Shown one piece after another: positions 26,147-34,253 of a stretch of DNA of 64,000 bases. How positions within the stretch are numbered: position 1 is the first letter of the stretch; each line of letters starts with the position of its first letter. Origin of the DNA: Paracoccus aurantiacus (GTDB taxonomy: Bacteria > Pseudomonadota > Alphaproteobacteria > Rhodobacterales > Rhodobacteraceae); contig NZ_VOPL01000001.1 in the NCBI RefSeq assembly GCF_007993065.1, positions 62,001-126,000 on the forward strand, in the 5' to 3' direction. The translations under genes and the position numbers were made by a program. Below the pieces are notes generated by a model that saw only the letters and a program-made list of their open reading frames with translations, was not told the origin of the DNA and ran no database searches.

Positions 26147-26168
26147 GAGCCCCGGTTATCCGGGGCTC
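26147..26168 (+). promoter_or_regulatory. Stem-loop between the first two genes of the AAA+ cluster
   Basis: A perfect 9-bp stem GAGCCCCGG (26147-26155) / CCGGGGCTC (26160-26168) with loop TTAT begins 15 nt after the coiled-coil gene stop. No T-run follows, so it is more likely an mRNA-stabilising or attenuating hairpin than a full terminator. Confidence 0.6.
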
Positions 26169-26219
26169 GATCAGGACCGGTGGCCTGTCGGGTCGCCACG
26201 CATGACAAGGACGGGCCGG

Positions 26220-27350
26220 ATGGCTGAAACTGGCACCCTGGACGCCGATCACCGCCAGATCGAGGACGACCTGATCGCCCGGCGCTATTTCGAGAAACTG
26301 CGCCTGATCTCGACAACGCTGCCGGGTGTGCTGGCTGAAACCGTGCGTGACCAGCTGTTCACCCGGACCGAGGTCGAGGTGATCGGTTTCTACCTTGATG
26401 CGATGCTTCGCTCGGCCGATGCGCTGTCGATGAAATATCTGGTATCGGGCCGTGTGGACGGCCCGCTGCGCCGGTTTCTGACCATCGACGTTCATGAATC
26501 CGGCTATCCGGTCTGGTCCGAGATCGCGCAGATGGCCGCCGATGCCGCGCAGGCGACAGATCAGCTTGCGCGTACCGCTGATGCAAAGCAGATCAAGGAC
26601 GACATGATCCGCCAGATCGTTGGCGATCTGACGATTCCGACGCGGCTGCAATACGCAATGTCACAGCGGCTTTACTATGAGACTTTGGCCAAAGGTGGCC
26701 TGTTCTGGCCGCAGATGCATCCGCAGGCCTATTGGCTGTCTGATGCCGGGCATCGGCGGCGCTGGCTGGTTCACTGGGCCGTTTATGACAGCCAGCTTAA
26801 CCTGCCCGTCGTTTATCTGATGGATTGCGATGATAGTGGCCGCCGCCCCTTGGCCGAGGACAGCAAGCGTTGGCCAGAGGTGCAGGCCCATCTGATGGCG
26901 CAATCGGTCACGACCCTGCAGCTGGTGACTATCGCGCAGGGGTTCGACCGTGATTTCGACAAACTGCATCCCTATCGTCTGCGCCGGATGCTGCTTGGAC
27001 CGATCTATTCGCAGCAATTCACCACTCAGGAAGGGCCAATCAAAGAGGTGCTGGACAACGCCCGCGCTCCGTCCGGCGAGGATTGGGCCGTCGCGCTGAC
27101 GATCGAGGATCTGCAGGCCGAACGCGCGATCATGGAATCGACCGGGTTTTTCGGTGTGACCGAACGGCAGATCTTCAAGCTGGACCCGCTTGGCCTTGGC
27201 GGGGCCGGGCAGGGCGCAAGTGCTGTCGAGCGGGCGTTGGTCCTGCCCGCGCGCCCCTATCAGTCGCTGGCCGAACTCGACCCGCCAGGGTTCCGCAAGA
27301 TCCGCAAATATGTCCCGCTGCCGGATGGCCGCGTGACCGCCTATCGCTGA
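26220..27350 (+). CDS. Unknown protein, second gene of the AAA+ cluster
   Basis: A 376-aa protein without signal peptide or membrane helices. The N-terminal part is helical (FEKLRLISTTLPGVLAETVR); the middle holds FWPQMHPQAYWLSDAGHRRR and LVHWAVYDSQLNLPVVYLMD (about 155-200), a mixed alpha/beta segment; the end has RALVLPARPYQSLAELDPPG and a basic tail. I do not recognise the family. The start at 26220 is chosen because AAGGA lies 7 nt upstream; ATG 26202 is possible. It overlaps the next gene by one base (TGATG), which argues for coupled translation and a shared complex or pathway. Confidence 0.78.
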   Translation: MAETGTLDADHRQIEDDLIARRYFEKLRLISTTLPGVLAETVRDQLFTRTEVEVIGFYLDAMLRSADALSMKYLVSGRVDGPLRRFLTIDVHESGYPVWSEIAQMAADAAQATDQLARTADAKQIKDDMIRQIVGDLTIPTRLQYAMSQRLYYETLAKGGLFWPQMHPQAYWLSDAGHRRRWLVHWAVYDSQLNLPVVYLMDCDDSGRRPLAEDSKRWPEVQAHLMAQSVTTLQLVTIAQGFDRDFDKLHPYRLRRMLLGPIYSQQFTTQEGPIKEVLDNARAPSGEDWAVALTIEDLQAERAIMESTGFFGVTERQIFKLDPLGLGGAGQGASAVERALVLPARPYQSLAELDPPGFRKIRKYVPLPDGRVTAYR

Positions 27351-27898
27351 TGGCGCGCGATCCGCAGATTGTCTGGCGGCGTCTGGACCTTCCCGGCCAT
27401 GATGCGTGCCGGCAATGGCAGGATGGAGAGCGTCAGGGCCTTGATGGGGTTGCCGTCTGGCGTGACCCCGCCGGTCCAGCCCATCTGGCCTATCAGGTCA
27501 CCTGCGACCCGGACTGGATCACCCGTTCTGTGCGCGTGCAGGGCAGGGTCGGCGTGCGAGAGATCACGCTGTCGATCCATCGGGGCGAGACGGGAAACTG
27601 GCACGCATCGGGCGAGGAACTGCCCGATCTTTGTGGGCTTCAGGATATCGACCTCGGCTTCACGCCCGCCACGAACACCCTTCCGATCCGGCGGCTGCGG
27701 CAGCAGGGCAAGACCCAGGCCGAGATTGCGGCGGTCTGGCTCGATACCGAAGATTTCGCACTGAAACGCCTGCCGCAGACCTATCGCCGGACCGAGAAGG
27801 GCTGGCATTACAACTCTCCCGGTTTCGAGGCGGATCTGAGCGTCGATGCCGACGGCTTCGTCACCGATTACCCCGATTTGTGGATTAAAGAGGACTGA
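27350..27898 (+). CDS. Putative glycolipid-binding family protein (PF06475-like)
   Basis: A 182-aa soluble, beta-rich protein. The sequence IVWRRLDLPGHDACRQWQDG, the VAVWRDPAGPAHLAYQVTCD strand pair, DWITRSVRVQGRVGVREITL, the LPDLCGLQDIDLGFTPATNT block and LPIRRLRQQG correspond to the family described as putative glycolipid-binding, best known from a Pseudomonas structure. True ligands are not established. It is translationally linked to the gene before (TGATG) and abuts the AAA+ gene (TGA immediately followed by ATG). A possible lipid-binding adaptor inside an ATPase operon is unusual. Confidence 0.75.
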   Translation: MARDPQIVWRRLDLPGHDACRQWQDGERQGLDGVAVWRDPAGPAHLAYQVTCDPDWITRSVRVQGRVGVREITLSIHRGETGNWHASGEELPDLCGLQDIDLGFTPATNTLPIRRLRQQGKTQAEIAAVWLDTEDFALKRLPQTYRRTEKGWHYNSPGFEADLSVDADGFVTDYPDLWIKED

Positions 27899-29833
27899 AT
27901 GGACGTTCGCAACGAAATGGAATTGCCCGAGGCCGAAATCCGCGCCCATTACCCGCAAGCGCTGTCGCTGCTGAACGGCTTTGACCACGCGCCACGGCTG
28001 GGGAAGGCCGTGGCCCCCGCAGCGCAGCCCGAACGCTCGCCCGGCATTCCGCGCACGACCCGTTTCCGGTCCACGACACCCGGCCTTGCTGGCCGTTCTG
28101 TCAGCACCGCGCGTCCCGAAGGCACGCAGCTTATCGACCGGATCGAAAACGTGGGCGGCGACGATCTGGCCTCTCCTGCCGCTGCCACGGTGGCGCGCGC
28201 GCTGCGCCGGGCGCTGGCGATTTCGCTGGCGGTGGTGGATGAGGTGTCGGCGCGCTCCGGTGCTGCCGAGTTGAAGCGCGCCAATCTTGAAGGCCGTCTG
28301 CCCGCCGAGAAACGCGGCGAGTTCGGCGAGTTGCTGGCGGCGGAATCGCTGGCGGCGCTGTCGGTCTTTGCCAATGCGACAGCGTTTCTGCTGGCCGAAC
28401 ATGCCGGCCCTGAAACGGTCGAGGGCATCACTGCGGATGAGCTTTTGACCGACAACCCCCTGACGGCCCTGCAAGGCGCGCTGTGGGAGCTGGATCAGAA
28501 CCTGTCGCGCACCGCCCATGACGACAAGACGCTGGTGGCGACCGTCATTGCCTATGCCGAGGCGCTGTCCGCCGCCGTTCAGGCCCGCGCCGAAAGCACA
28601 CCCCGCACCGGTGCCTTTACCGGCGCAAGCTGGCGCGTGGCGGCGGATGATTTCCCCATCGCAGGCTATGCCCCCGCCACCAAGGCACGCGGCAAGCCCG
28701 TGCAACTGGCCTTCAAAAAGCCCGAGGAGGTTGTCGGCAACGCCATCGCCAAGCACCAGATGATGCGGCTGGCGCGGATGCTGGTGGCCTATGATTTCGA
28801 CCGCCGGATGAACCCCTTCGTGGAACTCGGCGGGTTCATCTATACCTTCCTTGGCGACGGCAAGCCCGGCACCGGCAAGACGACGCTGATCCAGATGATG
28901 GCGGGGCTGCTGAACGATTACTGCACCGTTGCGGGCTATCCCTTCCGCTATGCGAACCTGTCCATCGACAATGTCGACAGCTATCAGGGCAAGTCGGGGC
29001 AGAACGCCCGCGCCTTCATCAATAACGTCATCGACCCCGGCGTGATCGGTTTCGGCACCATCGACGATATCGACCAGATCGCGGGCAAGCGCGGCGACAA
29101 GCAGTCCTCATCCGGCCAGCAGGAAATCACGGCGGTGCTGATGGAGGCGTTTGCTGGCGCAAGCACCATCGTGCGCGGCAATGCGACCTTCGGGATGTTT
29201 TCGAACTATGCCGAATCCATCGACGACGCGCTGCGCCAGCGGGCCGGCGCGCGCTTCCTGATCGACGGGCCGAAGACGCAGGCGGATTACATCGACATCC
29301 TGTCCCTGCTTCTGGGCAAACGTCACGACATTCCCGTGGGCGATCACGACCTGATGAAGGCGCAGGTCATCAAGACCGCCGTGGCCGACAGTCTGGAAAA
29401 GCATAGCCAGCCGCAGGAAGCCGGTCTGGCCAAGGTGTGGAACGAGGTCACGGCAAGCACCGGTCCCTTGGACACGCTGGCCGAGTTCGGCACCTATCTG
29501 CACGCGATTTCGGTGGCCGACGAACGCTTTACCGGCCGCGCCATCAAGAACATCACCGACGCGATCAAGGCCCGGTCGATGGATTTCGACATGCCCGACG
29601 AATGGTTCACCTCGCCCGAGCCGTTCATGCACCAGCCCTATGAGAAAAAGCTGGAAATGATCGAGGCCCTGCGCCAGCCCATCACCCGCGATATGATCGC
29701 GCAGGAGATCAACCGCTATGCGGATAGTGAGTGGCGATATGCGGATTCAAGCGACGAGACAGCGATTGAGGAGGCAGTGCGCGGGATGGAGCGGATGGCC
29801 GAGGCGCAGAAGCGGTTCAGGGGGAGGCAGTAG
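27899..29833 (+). CDS. AAA+ family ATPase of the unknown cluster
   Basis: A 644-aa protein. Residues 1-300 form an Ala-rich helical N-domain with no known motif. The AAA+ module has Walker A GDGKPGTGKTT (residues 319-329), a Walker B-like IGFGTIDDID (about 383-392), a sensor-1-like FGMFSNYAESIDD (about 431-443) and an arginine-finger-like DALRQRAGARFL. A helical lid region and a Glu/Arg-rich C-terminus follow. It probably remodels a protein or membrane complex with the neighbouring gene products. It starts directly after the glycolipid-binding-type gene, and its stop TAG shares a base with the next start (TAGTG). No protease or helicase domain is fused. Confidence 0.85.
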   Translation: MDVRNEMELPEAEIRAHYPQALSLLNGFDHAPRLGKAVAPAAQPERSPGIPRTTRFRSTTPGLAGRSVSTARPEGTQLIDRIENVGGDDLASPAAATVARALRRALAISLAVVDEVSARSGAAELKRANLEGRLPAEKRGEFGELLAAESLAALSVFANATAFLLAEHAGPETVEGITADELLTDNPLTALQGALWELDQNLSRTAHDDKTLVATVIAYAEALSAAVQARAESTPRTGAFTGASWRVAADDFPIAGYAPATKARGKPVQLAFKKPEEVVGNAIAKHQMMRLARMLVAYDFDRRMNPFVELGGFIYTFLGDGKPGTGKTTLIQMMAGLLNDYCTVAGYPFRYANLSIDNVDSYQGKSGQNARAFINNVIDPGVIGFGTIDDIDQIAGKRGDKQSSSGQQEITAVLMEAFAGASTIVRGNATFGMFSNYAESIDDALRQRAGARFLIDGPKTQADYIDILSLLLGKRHDIPVGDHDLMKAQVIKTAVADSLEKHSQPQEAGLAKVWNEVTASTGPLDTLAEFGTYLHAISVADERFTGRAIKNITDAIKARSMDFDMPDEWFTSPEPFMHQPYEKKLEMIEALRQPITRDMIAQEINRYADSEWRYADSSDETAIEEAVRGMERMAEAQKRFRGRQ

Positions 29834-30477
29834 TGAACCCCTTACTTTGGAGCGCAGACGACTGGGGTACCGCCGCCTCGGTACTCGGCGCAATTGCAGC
29901 GGTCGGGGCAGTTTCTATTGCCCATCGTGGGCTGTCGACGTGGCGGAAGCAGGAAAACTTCAAAATTGATATTGAGTTAGCGCGAAATATAATTCGATCC
30001 AAACACGCGCTACGTCGAAAGATTGCGATAGCTAACAATATGCGGCATGATTTCAGTATTGATGAAGTTTTTTTTGAGCAGTTCTCATCAACACTAAATG
30101 CGATTTCCCTAGAGAAAATAGATTTACTCGCTCTAGCAGCGGAAGCAAGAGTTTTGTGGGGATTGAAGCAAAGAAGAGTATTCGATCTTCTAGAAAGAGT
30201 TTCTGAAAACGTCGAAGAGTCTTCGACTAATATGATTAAAATGATGGATATGGAGCGCAAGTTGGCCAATACGATGCGCAAAATGCCGGAACAAAATAGT
30301 ATACCAGAAGCGGCAAAAATGGAGCTTGCAGAGGCTCATCAGGAGATCGCAGAGGCTCGTCAGGAGTTTGCAGAAGTGTGGGAGAAAGTGGGAGGTTTGC
30401 TGGATGAAGCCGGGAGTATCTATGAGAATTTGTCGCTGATAATAGATGACATCCTAGCGGCGAGACTCGGTCGATGA
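29833..30477 (+). CDS. AT-rich intruder gene: membrane-anchored helical hypothetical protein
   Basis: A 214-aa protein starting with GTG at 29833, with GGGGAGG 6 nt upstream. It has one N-terminal membrane helix (about 12-32, WGTAASVLGAIAAVGAVSIA), a WRKQ boundary and a long cytoplasmic helical domain. A short 21-bp tandem repeat (30328-30369) encodes AEAHQEI/AEARQEF. The DNA is strikingly AT-rich with runs such as eight Ts near 30069, unlike genes on both sides, so it was probably acquired horizontally. Proteins with a single N-terminal helix followed by WRxQ and a helical tail are common orphans of genomic islands. Function unknown. Confidence 0.75.
   Translation: MNPLLWSADDWGTAASVLGAIAAVGAVSIAHRGLSTWRKQENFKIDIELARNIIRSKHALRRKIAIANNMRHDFSIDEVFFEQFSSTLNAISLEKIDLLALAAEARVLWGLKQRRVFDLLERVSENVEESSTNMIKMMDMERKLANTMRKMPEQNSIPEAAKMELAEAHQEIAEARQEFAEVWEKVGGLLDEAGSIYENLSLIIDDILAARLGR
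30328..30369 (+). repeat. 21-bp in-frame tandem repeat
   Basis: Two copies of a 21-bp unit (30328-30348 and 30349-30369; GCAGAGGCTC-x-TCAGGAG core) encode heptads AEAHQEI and AEARQEF, with a decayed third copy after. It extends a coiled coil. Confidence 0.7.
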
Positions 30478-30642
30478 AACAAAAATTTATCCGAACATCC
30501 GCTGATCCGGTGCCACTTCGATCGAGGCTAGGCAGAACACAAGCCGATGGGAAGACTTTCGCCTAGTCATGGTTCGTTGCATATGACGATATTTCTACCA
30601 CCAGGCCTTACTAAGACACGTGCCCAACCCTAAGGTGACCCC

Positions 30643-32118
30643 ATGAAACGCCTCATCGAAAAAGGTCTGATGTTCGGGAACATGATCCGGGTGGATAGCC
30701 CGGCATGGGTCTCGCGGTATAACCGGGCGCTGAAGCTGGTGACGGGCAAGGAAACCGCTCTGGCAGAGTTTCATATCGACCTTGCCGGCTACTCGCCCGA
30801 GATCGGGGACGAGATCGGGGATATGGATTATCTCAACCCCGAGAGTGCGCATCGGCAGTTCATCCTGCTGACGACCGAACAGAAGACGGCGCCGCTGCTG
30901 AATGCGGACCTCTCGGTCTTACGCGATCTGTTGCAGAAATTCATTCACGGCAATGAAAGTCAGCTGTTCAGCCTGACCGCCCGCGATGCGGTGGTGGGCG
31001 AGATGGATGACATGGTCTGGCAGGTCAAGGCACCTGCCGATCTGCTGCAGATCAATCGTATCCGCATCAGCGCCGACACGACGGGCAACCATGTTGCCGG
31101 GGCCGACAAGCTGACCGCGCTGATCGAACGGTTCCGGACCCAGCAGGATGCCTGGTATGACGATGTGCTGATCGCGCGGATGATCGAGCAGGCGAAGGAA
31201 TCGGGCGACGTGATCCGAAACCCTGTTCATCTCAAGACCGGCGAGTATGACGTGCCGGATTTCTGGACCTCGCTGTTCGGGGGCGTTTATGTGTTCCGCA
31301 GCCCGCGCGAAAAGGCGATGATCTTTGCCGATCCTGCCTTGGTGAGCGATCCTGCCCCACACGCAGAACCGGCAGCGGTGAAGATGATCGCGCTTCAGGA
31401 TACCAATGCCGTTGCCATGTGGATGGCGCGCAATGCGCTCGCGGAACCTATCATCACGGCGCAGGGTGCCGACGGTGCTGCGATCCTGCGCCAGAAGATC
31501 GACTTCGTTCTGGTCGATGCTGCCGTCCGGCTTGGGATCGACACGGGCGACGGCACGCGTTCGGCGCTGCGCCGCGCGGCAGCCCGCATGGGCGCGGGCC
31601 TGCCCGAAGAGGTGCGCGGTCTTTCCGCGCTGTTGCGTTATGCCGAAGAAGGCGGTGCCTGGCCCGTCATCGACAGCGGCGATGCTGCCTATTTCTATGC
31701 CATCCGCGCCAGCGCCGGGCCGACGCGCGACCTTATCAACCAGATGCTGACCGAGCTTGCGCCGCATGACGTGCGCAACCTGTTCATCATGCACAAGCCG
31801 TTGTTCTATAAGCGCTACCAGACCTGGGATGAGGCGAAGAAGGAATATGTGGTGAACCAGCTCGCGCGGGAATACCAGATCGACAAGCAGGGCACCCGAG
31901 AGGCGCTTTTCGGCCCCGAACCCGGCATGAACGAGCCTTTCGGCGCAAGCGGGACCACCGGTATGCCCGGACCTTGGGGAACGGCGCGCAGCGGCAGGGG
32001 CGCGCGCATCAGCGAAGGTTCGGACGGCTTGCGCTCGGGCGATGACAGGCTGCGCGGAAACGCCGAAACAGCATCGCCATCGGCATCGGGTATACGTGGC
32101 CCGTGGGGTAACGGATGA
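30643..32118 (+). CDS. Unknown protein of the AAA+ cluster, 491 aa
   Basis: A soluble 491-aa protein with resident-type codon use. It starts MKRLIEKGLMFGNMIRVDSP behind a good AAGGTGA. Folded-looking segments include FHIDLAGYSPEIGDEIGDMD, DMVWQVKAPADLLQINRIRI, VYVFRSPREKAMIFADPALV and LRYAEEGGAWPVIDSGDAAY. The last 70 residues are disordered Gly/Ser/Arg/Asp with two short GPWG motifs (PGPWGT and RGPWGN). I do not recognise a family. A 165-bp gap separates it from the AT-rich gene; ATG of the next gene overlaps its stop (ATGATGG). By position it belongs with the AAA+ ATPase, interrupted by the intruder. Confidence 0.8.
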   Translation: MKRLIEKGLMFGNMIRVDSPAWVSRYNRALKLVTGKETALAEFHIDLAGYSPEIGDEIGDMDYLNPESAHRQFILLTTEQKTAPLLNADLSVLRDLLQKFIHGNESQLFSLTARDAVVGEMDDMVWQVKAPADLLQINRIRISADTTGNHVAGADKLTALIERFRTQQDAWYDDVLIARMIEQAKESGDVIRNPVHLKTGEYDVPDFWTSLFGGVYVFRSPREKAMIFADPALVSDPAPHAEPAAVKMIALQDTNAVAMWMARNALAEPIITAQGADGAAILRQKIDFVLVDAAVRLGIDTGDGTRSALRRAAARMGAGLPEEVRGLSALLRYAEEGGAWPVIDSGDAAYFYAIRASAGPTRDLINQMLTELAPHDVRNLFIMHKPLFYKRYQTWDEAKKEYVVNQLAREYQIDKQGTREALFGPEPGMNEPFGASGTTGMPGPWGTARSGRGARISEGSDGLRSGDDRLRGNAETASPSASGIRGPWGNG

Positions 32119-32396
32119 TGGTTCTGCTGCGTCTTGTCCTTTTTCTGTTCATCGTCGAGGTGATCTTCTATCTGCTGCTGACAATCTACCTTCGTTCGAC
32201 CAAGCGGGAAGCGCTGGAAGATGAATGGGACCGCCGACATCCCGACAGGGCCGGCGACAGCGCGGAACGAAGCGCGTTCGTCAGGCGTTCGATGGTCGGG
32301 TTTCAGAAGACATTGAAAGCCCGTCTTGTCGGGCTTGTCTTCATCCTGCCGACGATCGCCATTGCGGTGATCGCCTGGTTCGTGAACGTGCAGTAA
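32115..32396 (+). CDS. Small two-helix membrane protein
   Basis: A 93-aa inner-membrane protein: helix 1 at about 4-25 (LLRLVLFLFIVEVIFYLLLT), a charged cytoplasmic or periplasmic loop (RSTKREALEDEWDRRHPDRA, then SAERSAFVRRSMVGFQKTLK), and helix 2 at about 70-90 (LVGLVFILPTIAIAVIAWFV). The start overlaps the stop of the 491-aa gene (4 nt). It is probably the membrane anchor or partner of the DUF1523 protein 12 bp downstream. Family not recognised beyond its regular company with DUF1523 genes. Confidence 0.8.
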   Translation: MMVLLRLVLFLFIVEVIFYLLLTIYLRSTKREALEDEWDRRHPDRAGDSAERSAFVRRSMVGFQKTLKARLVGLVFILPTIAIAVIAWFVNVQ

Positions 32397-32408
32397 GGAG
32401 GCGCGCCA

Positions 32409-33104
32409 ATGCATTATGTCAAGGTCGTACTCGGCGTGCTTCTGGGCATTACCGTATTCCTGTTTCTGGATTACGCTTTGCCCAGCAAGAACACCGTCCG
32501 GGTCACGAATACCTATAACCGCCTGACCGATATCGGCGCGAATTCCATGTTCTACGCGGCCGCCGACACCGGCACCGTGCAGAATGCGCAGGGTCAGCGC
32601 GACATCCGCTTCATCGAGACCGTTCGCCCGAACGGCAAGGTCTTCGTCTATCGCAACGAGGATACCGGTTGGATCTGGCCGCCTTACTTCAAATATGACA
32701 GTTCGAACCTGCAGGCCGAGGCGACGAACAACCGTTCTGATTCCGCCAATCCGAAATGGGTCAGCGTGACCGGCTATGGCTGGCGGATTCCCATGTTCTC
32801 GATCTATCCTAACGCGATCTCGATGCGGCCGGTCGCCGATGCGCAGGCGGCGCCGCTGAATTGGCCCGCGATGATGATACTGCTGGTGCTCGGCGCGCTT
32901 CTGGCGCTTCTGTGGCGGATGTGGAACCAGTTTCGCGAACGCACCATCGACCCCGCCGCACGACGCGTCAGCGCCGCCGTCGACAATGTGGACGCGCGTG
33001 CTGACGCCGCAATGGACCGCGTCGGGCAGGAATTCACCGAAGCGCGCGAAGGCTTTACCGGCTGGCTGGATACATGGAAGGGCAAGCCGCGCGATCCGAA
33101 GTGA
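32409..33104 (+). CDS. DUF1523 family membrane protein
   Basis: A 231-aa protein of the DUF1523 family seen in Rhodobacterales. An N-terminal helix (about 4-23, VKVVLGVLLGITVFLFLDYA) is followed by an extracytoplasmic domain with RVTNTYNRLTDIG, DIRFIETVRPNGKVFVYRNE and WIWPPYFKYDSSNLQ. A second helix (about 153-172, MMILLVLGALLALLWRMWNQ) precedes a cytoplasmic amphipathic C-terminus. A strong GTAAGGAGG ribosome binding site precedes it. Its function is uncharacterised. It closes the cluster that begins at 25059 and overlaps the convergent small gene (33055-33228) at its 3' end. Confidence 0.87.
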   Translation: MHYVKVVLGVLLGITVFLFLDYALPSKNTVRVTNTYNRLTDIGANSMFYAAADTGTVQNAQGQRDIRFIETVRPNGKVFVYRNEDTGWIWPPYFKYDSSNLQAEATNNRSDSANPKWVSVTGYGWRIPMFSIYPNAISMRPVADAQAAPLNWPAMMILLVLGALLALLWRMWNQFRERTIDPAARRVSAAVDNVDARADAAMDRVGQEFTEAREGFTGWLDTWKGKPRDPK

Positions 33105-33228
33105 TCGCGCGCCGCCCGCGCCTTGCCAGCAGCCACGCGGCAAGGCGCAGCGGCCAGTCTTGGCCAACCGCGTAGAACTCGGTCTCGGACATGGTGTCGA
33201 CCGGGCGATGGATCACAAGGGGGGTCAT
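33055..33228 (-). CDS. Small protein (57 aa) with a near-perfect ribosome binding site
   Basis: A short reading frame, MTPLVIHRPVDTMSETEFYA then VGQDWPLRLAAWLLARRGRR, ending at a TAA inside the DUF1523 coding sequence. AAGGAGG sits 5 nt before the ATG, the strongest Shine-Dalgarno in the region, and the gene is divergent from the LysR gene with inverted repeats between. The central WPLRLAAWLLARRGRR looks like a short amphipathic helix. It overlaps the opposite-strand DUF1523 gene by 50 bp. I infer it is the LysR target. Function unknown. Confidence 0.6.
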   Translation of the reverse strand: MTPLVIHRPVDTMSETEFYAVGQDWPLRLAAWLLARRGRRAITSDRAACPSMYPASR

Positions 33229-33259
33229 TCGGGCCTCCTTTATTTTTTGATAATGGAAA

Positions 33260-33322
33260 GATAGCCTATCCTCACGGCGAGATAATTGGCCGTTTCAGCA
33301 AGAGACTTTTCATTTATGAAAA
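33260..33322. promoter_or_regulatory. Divergent control region of the small gene and lysR, with inverted repeats
   Basis: GATAG-C-CTATC lies at 33260-33270. TTTTCAT (33307-33313) and ATGAAAA (33316-33322), separated by TT, form a second perfect repeat that spans the lysR start codon. LysR proteins usually bind such sites in divergent spacers. The repeats are observed; the binding is inferred. Confidence 0.5.
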
Positions 33323-34184
33323 ATATGTCCTGGGACGATCTGCATATCTTCTTCCACGTCGCCGAGACGGGCAGCCTGTCAGGCGCGGGCCGCAAACTTG
33401 GGCTGAGTGCTGCGACGGTCGGGCGACGGATGCTGTCGCTGGAACAGGCGACGGGGAAAACGCTGTTCGAACGTGCGCAGTCGGGATACAGCCTGACTGC
33501 TTCCGGGCGGGCACTTTTTCAGAAGGTCCGGGCCATGCAGGCGGAGCGCGTCCGGTCGCGGCGATGTTCGGGCCGGATCAGGCCCGGCCCGTGGTGCGGC
33601 TGACGGCGGGCACTGCGACGGCGATGTTTCTGGCTGACAAGTTCTGTACGCTGAGCCAGCCGGGCGATGCTTTTCGCCTGAACTTCGTCACCACCGAGGC
33701 CGTTCTGGACATCGCTCACCGCGAAGTCGATCTGGGCATCCGTAACCGTCCGGCAGAAGCTGGCAATCTTGCCTCGCGCCCGCTTGGTGTGCTGCGCTTT
33801 GCGTCTTATCGCAGTTGGGCGGTGCCGCGCCCGGAACTGCTGGAATGGGTGGCGATGGACCCGACCCATGCCAGACACCCGGCTGCGAGATGGCTGCATG
33901 ACCAGAATCTGCCAGTCGCGGTCGAGGCGAATTCGGTCGCGACTGTCCACGAACTGGTCCGTGCAGGGGCAGGTATAGGCGTCATGCCCTGCCTGACGGG
34001 CGATTGCGATCCGTCGCTGACCCGCGCAGGCCCGCTGATCGAGGATCTGACCGAAACCCAGCATCTGGTCATGCATGCCGACGACCGCCACCTGCCGCAT
34101 ATCCGCTGCGTGATCGACCGAATTGTCGCACTCTATGAACAGAATGCCGAGCTGCTTGCCGGTAGCCGTCCCCTGCGTAATTGA
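33316..34184 (+). pseudogene. LysR family regulator broken by a one-base deletion
   Basis: The N-terminal helix-turn-helix (MSWDDLHIFFHVAETGSLSG, then GLSAATVGRRMLSLEQATGK and LFERAQSGYSLTASGRALFQ) reads from ATG 33316. After AMQAE near 33546 the frame is lost: the continuation ARPVAAMFGPDQARPVVRLT and the whole effector domain (ending ELLAGSRPLRN at 34184) lie in the -1 frame. Restoring one G after 33546 (GAG-GCG-CGT) would rejoin them into a normal LysR of about 290 aa. Everything else is intact, so this is either a recent inactivation, a programmed or phase-variable change, or a sequencing error. It would regulate the divergent small gene. Confidence 0.85.
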
Positions 34185-34253
34185 CGCCGCGCCCTGCTTG
34201 CCGCTTGGGCACCGCTTGGGCTAGGTTAGCCGTCTGAAACGCAAGGGAACATC

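Noticed and set aside
24813..26651. A 612-codon open frame on the minus strand
   Set aside because: Antisense to the coiled-coil gene and neighbours, no domain, no ribosome binding site.
29833..30642. AT-rich stretch considered as an insertion sequence or prophage remnant
   Set aside because: No terminal inverted repeats, target duplications, transposase or integrase motif visible; treated as a single acquired gene.
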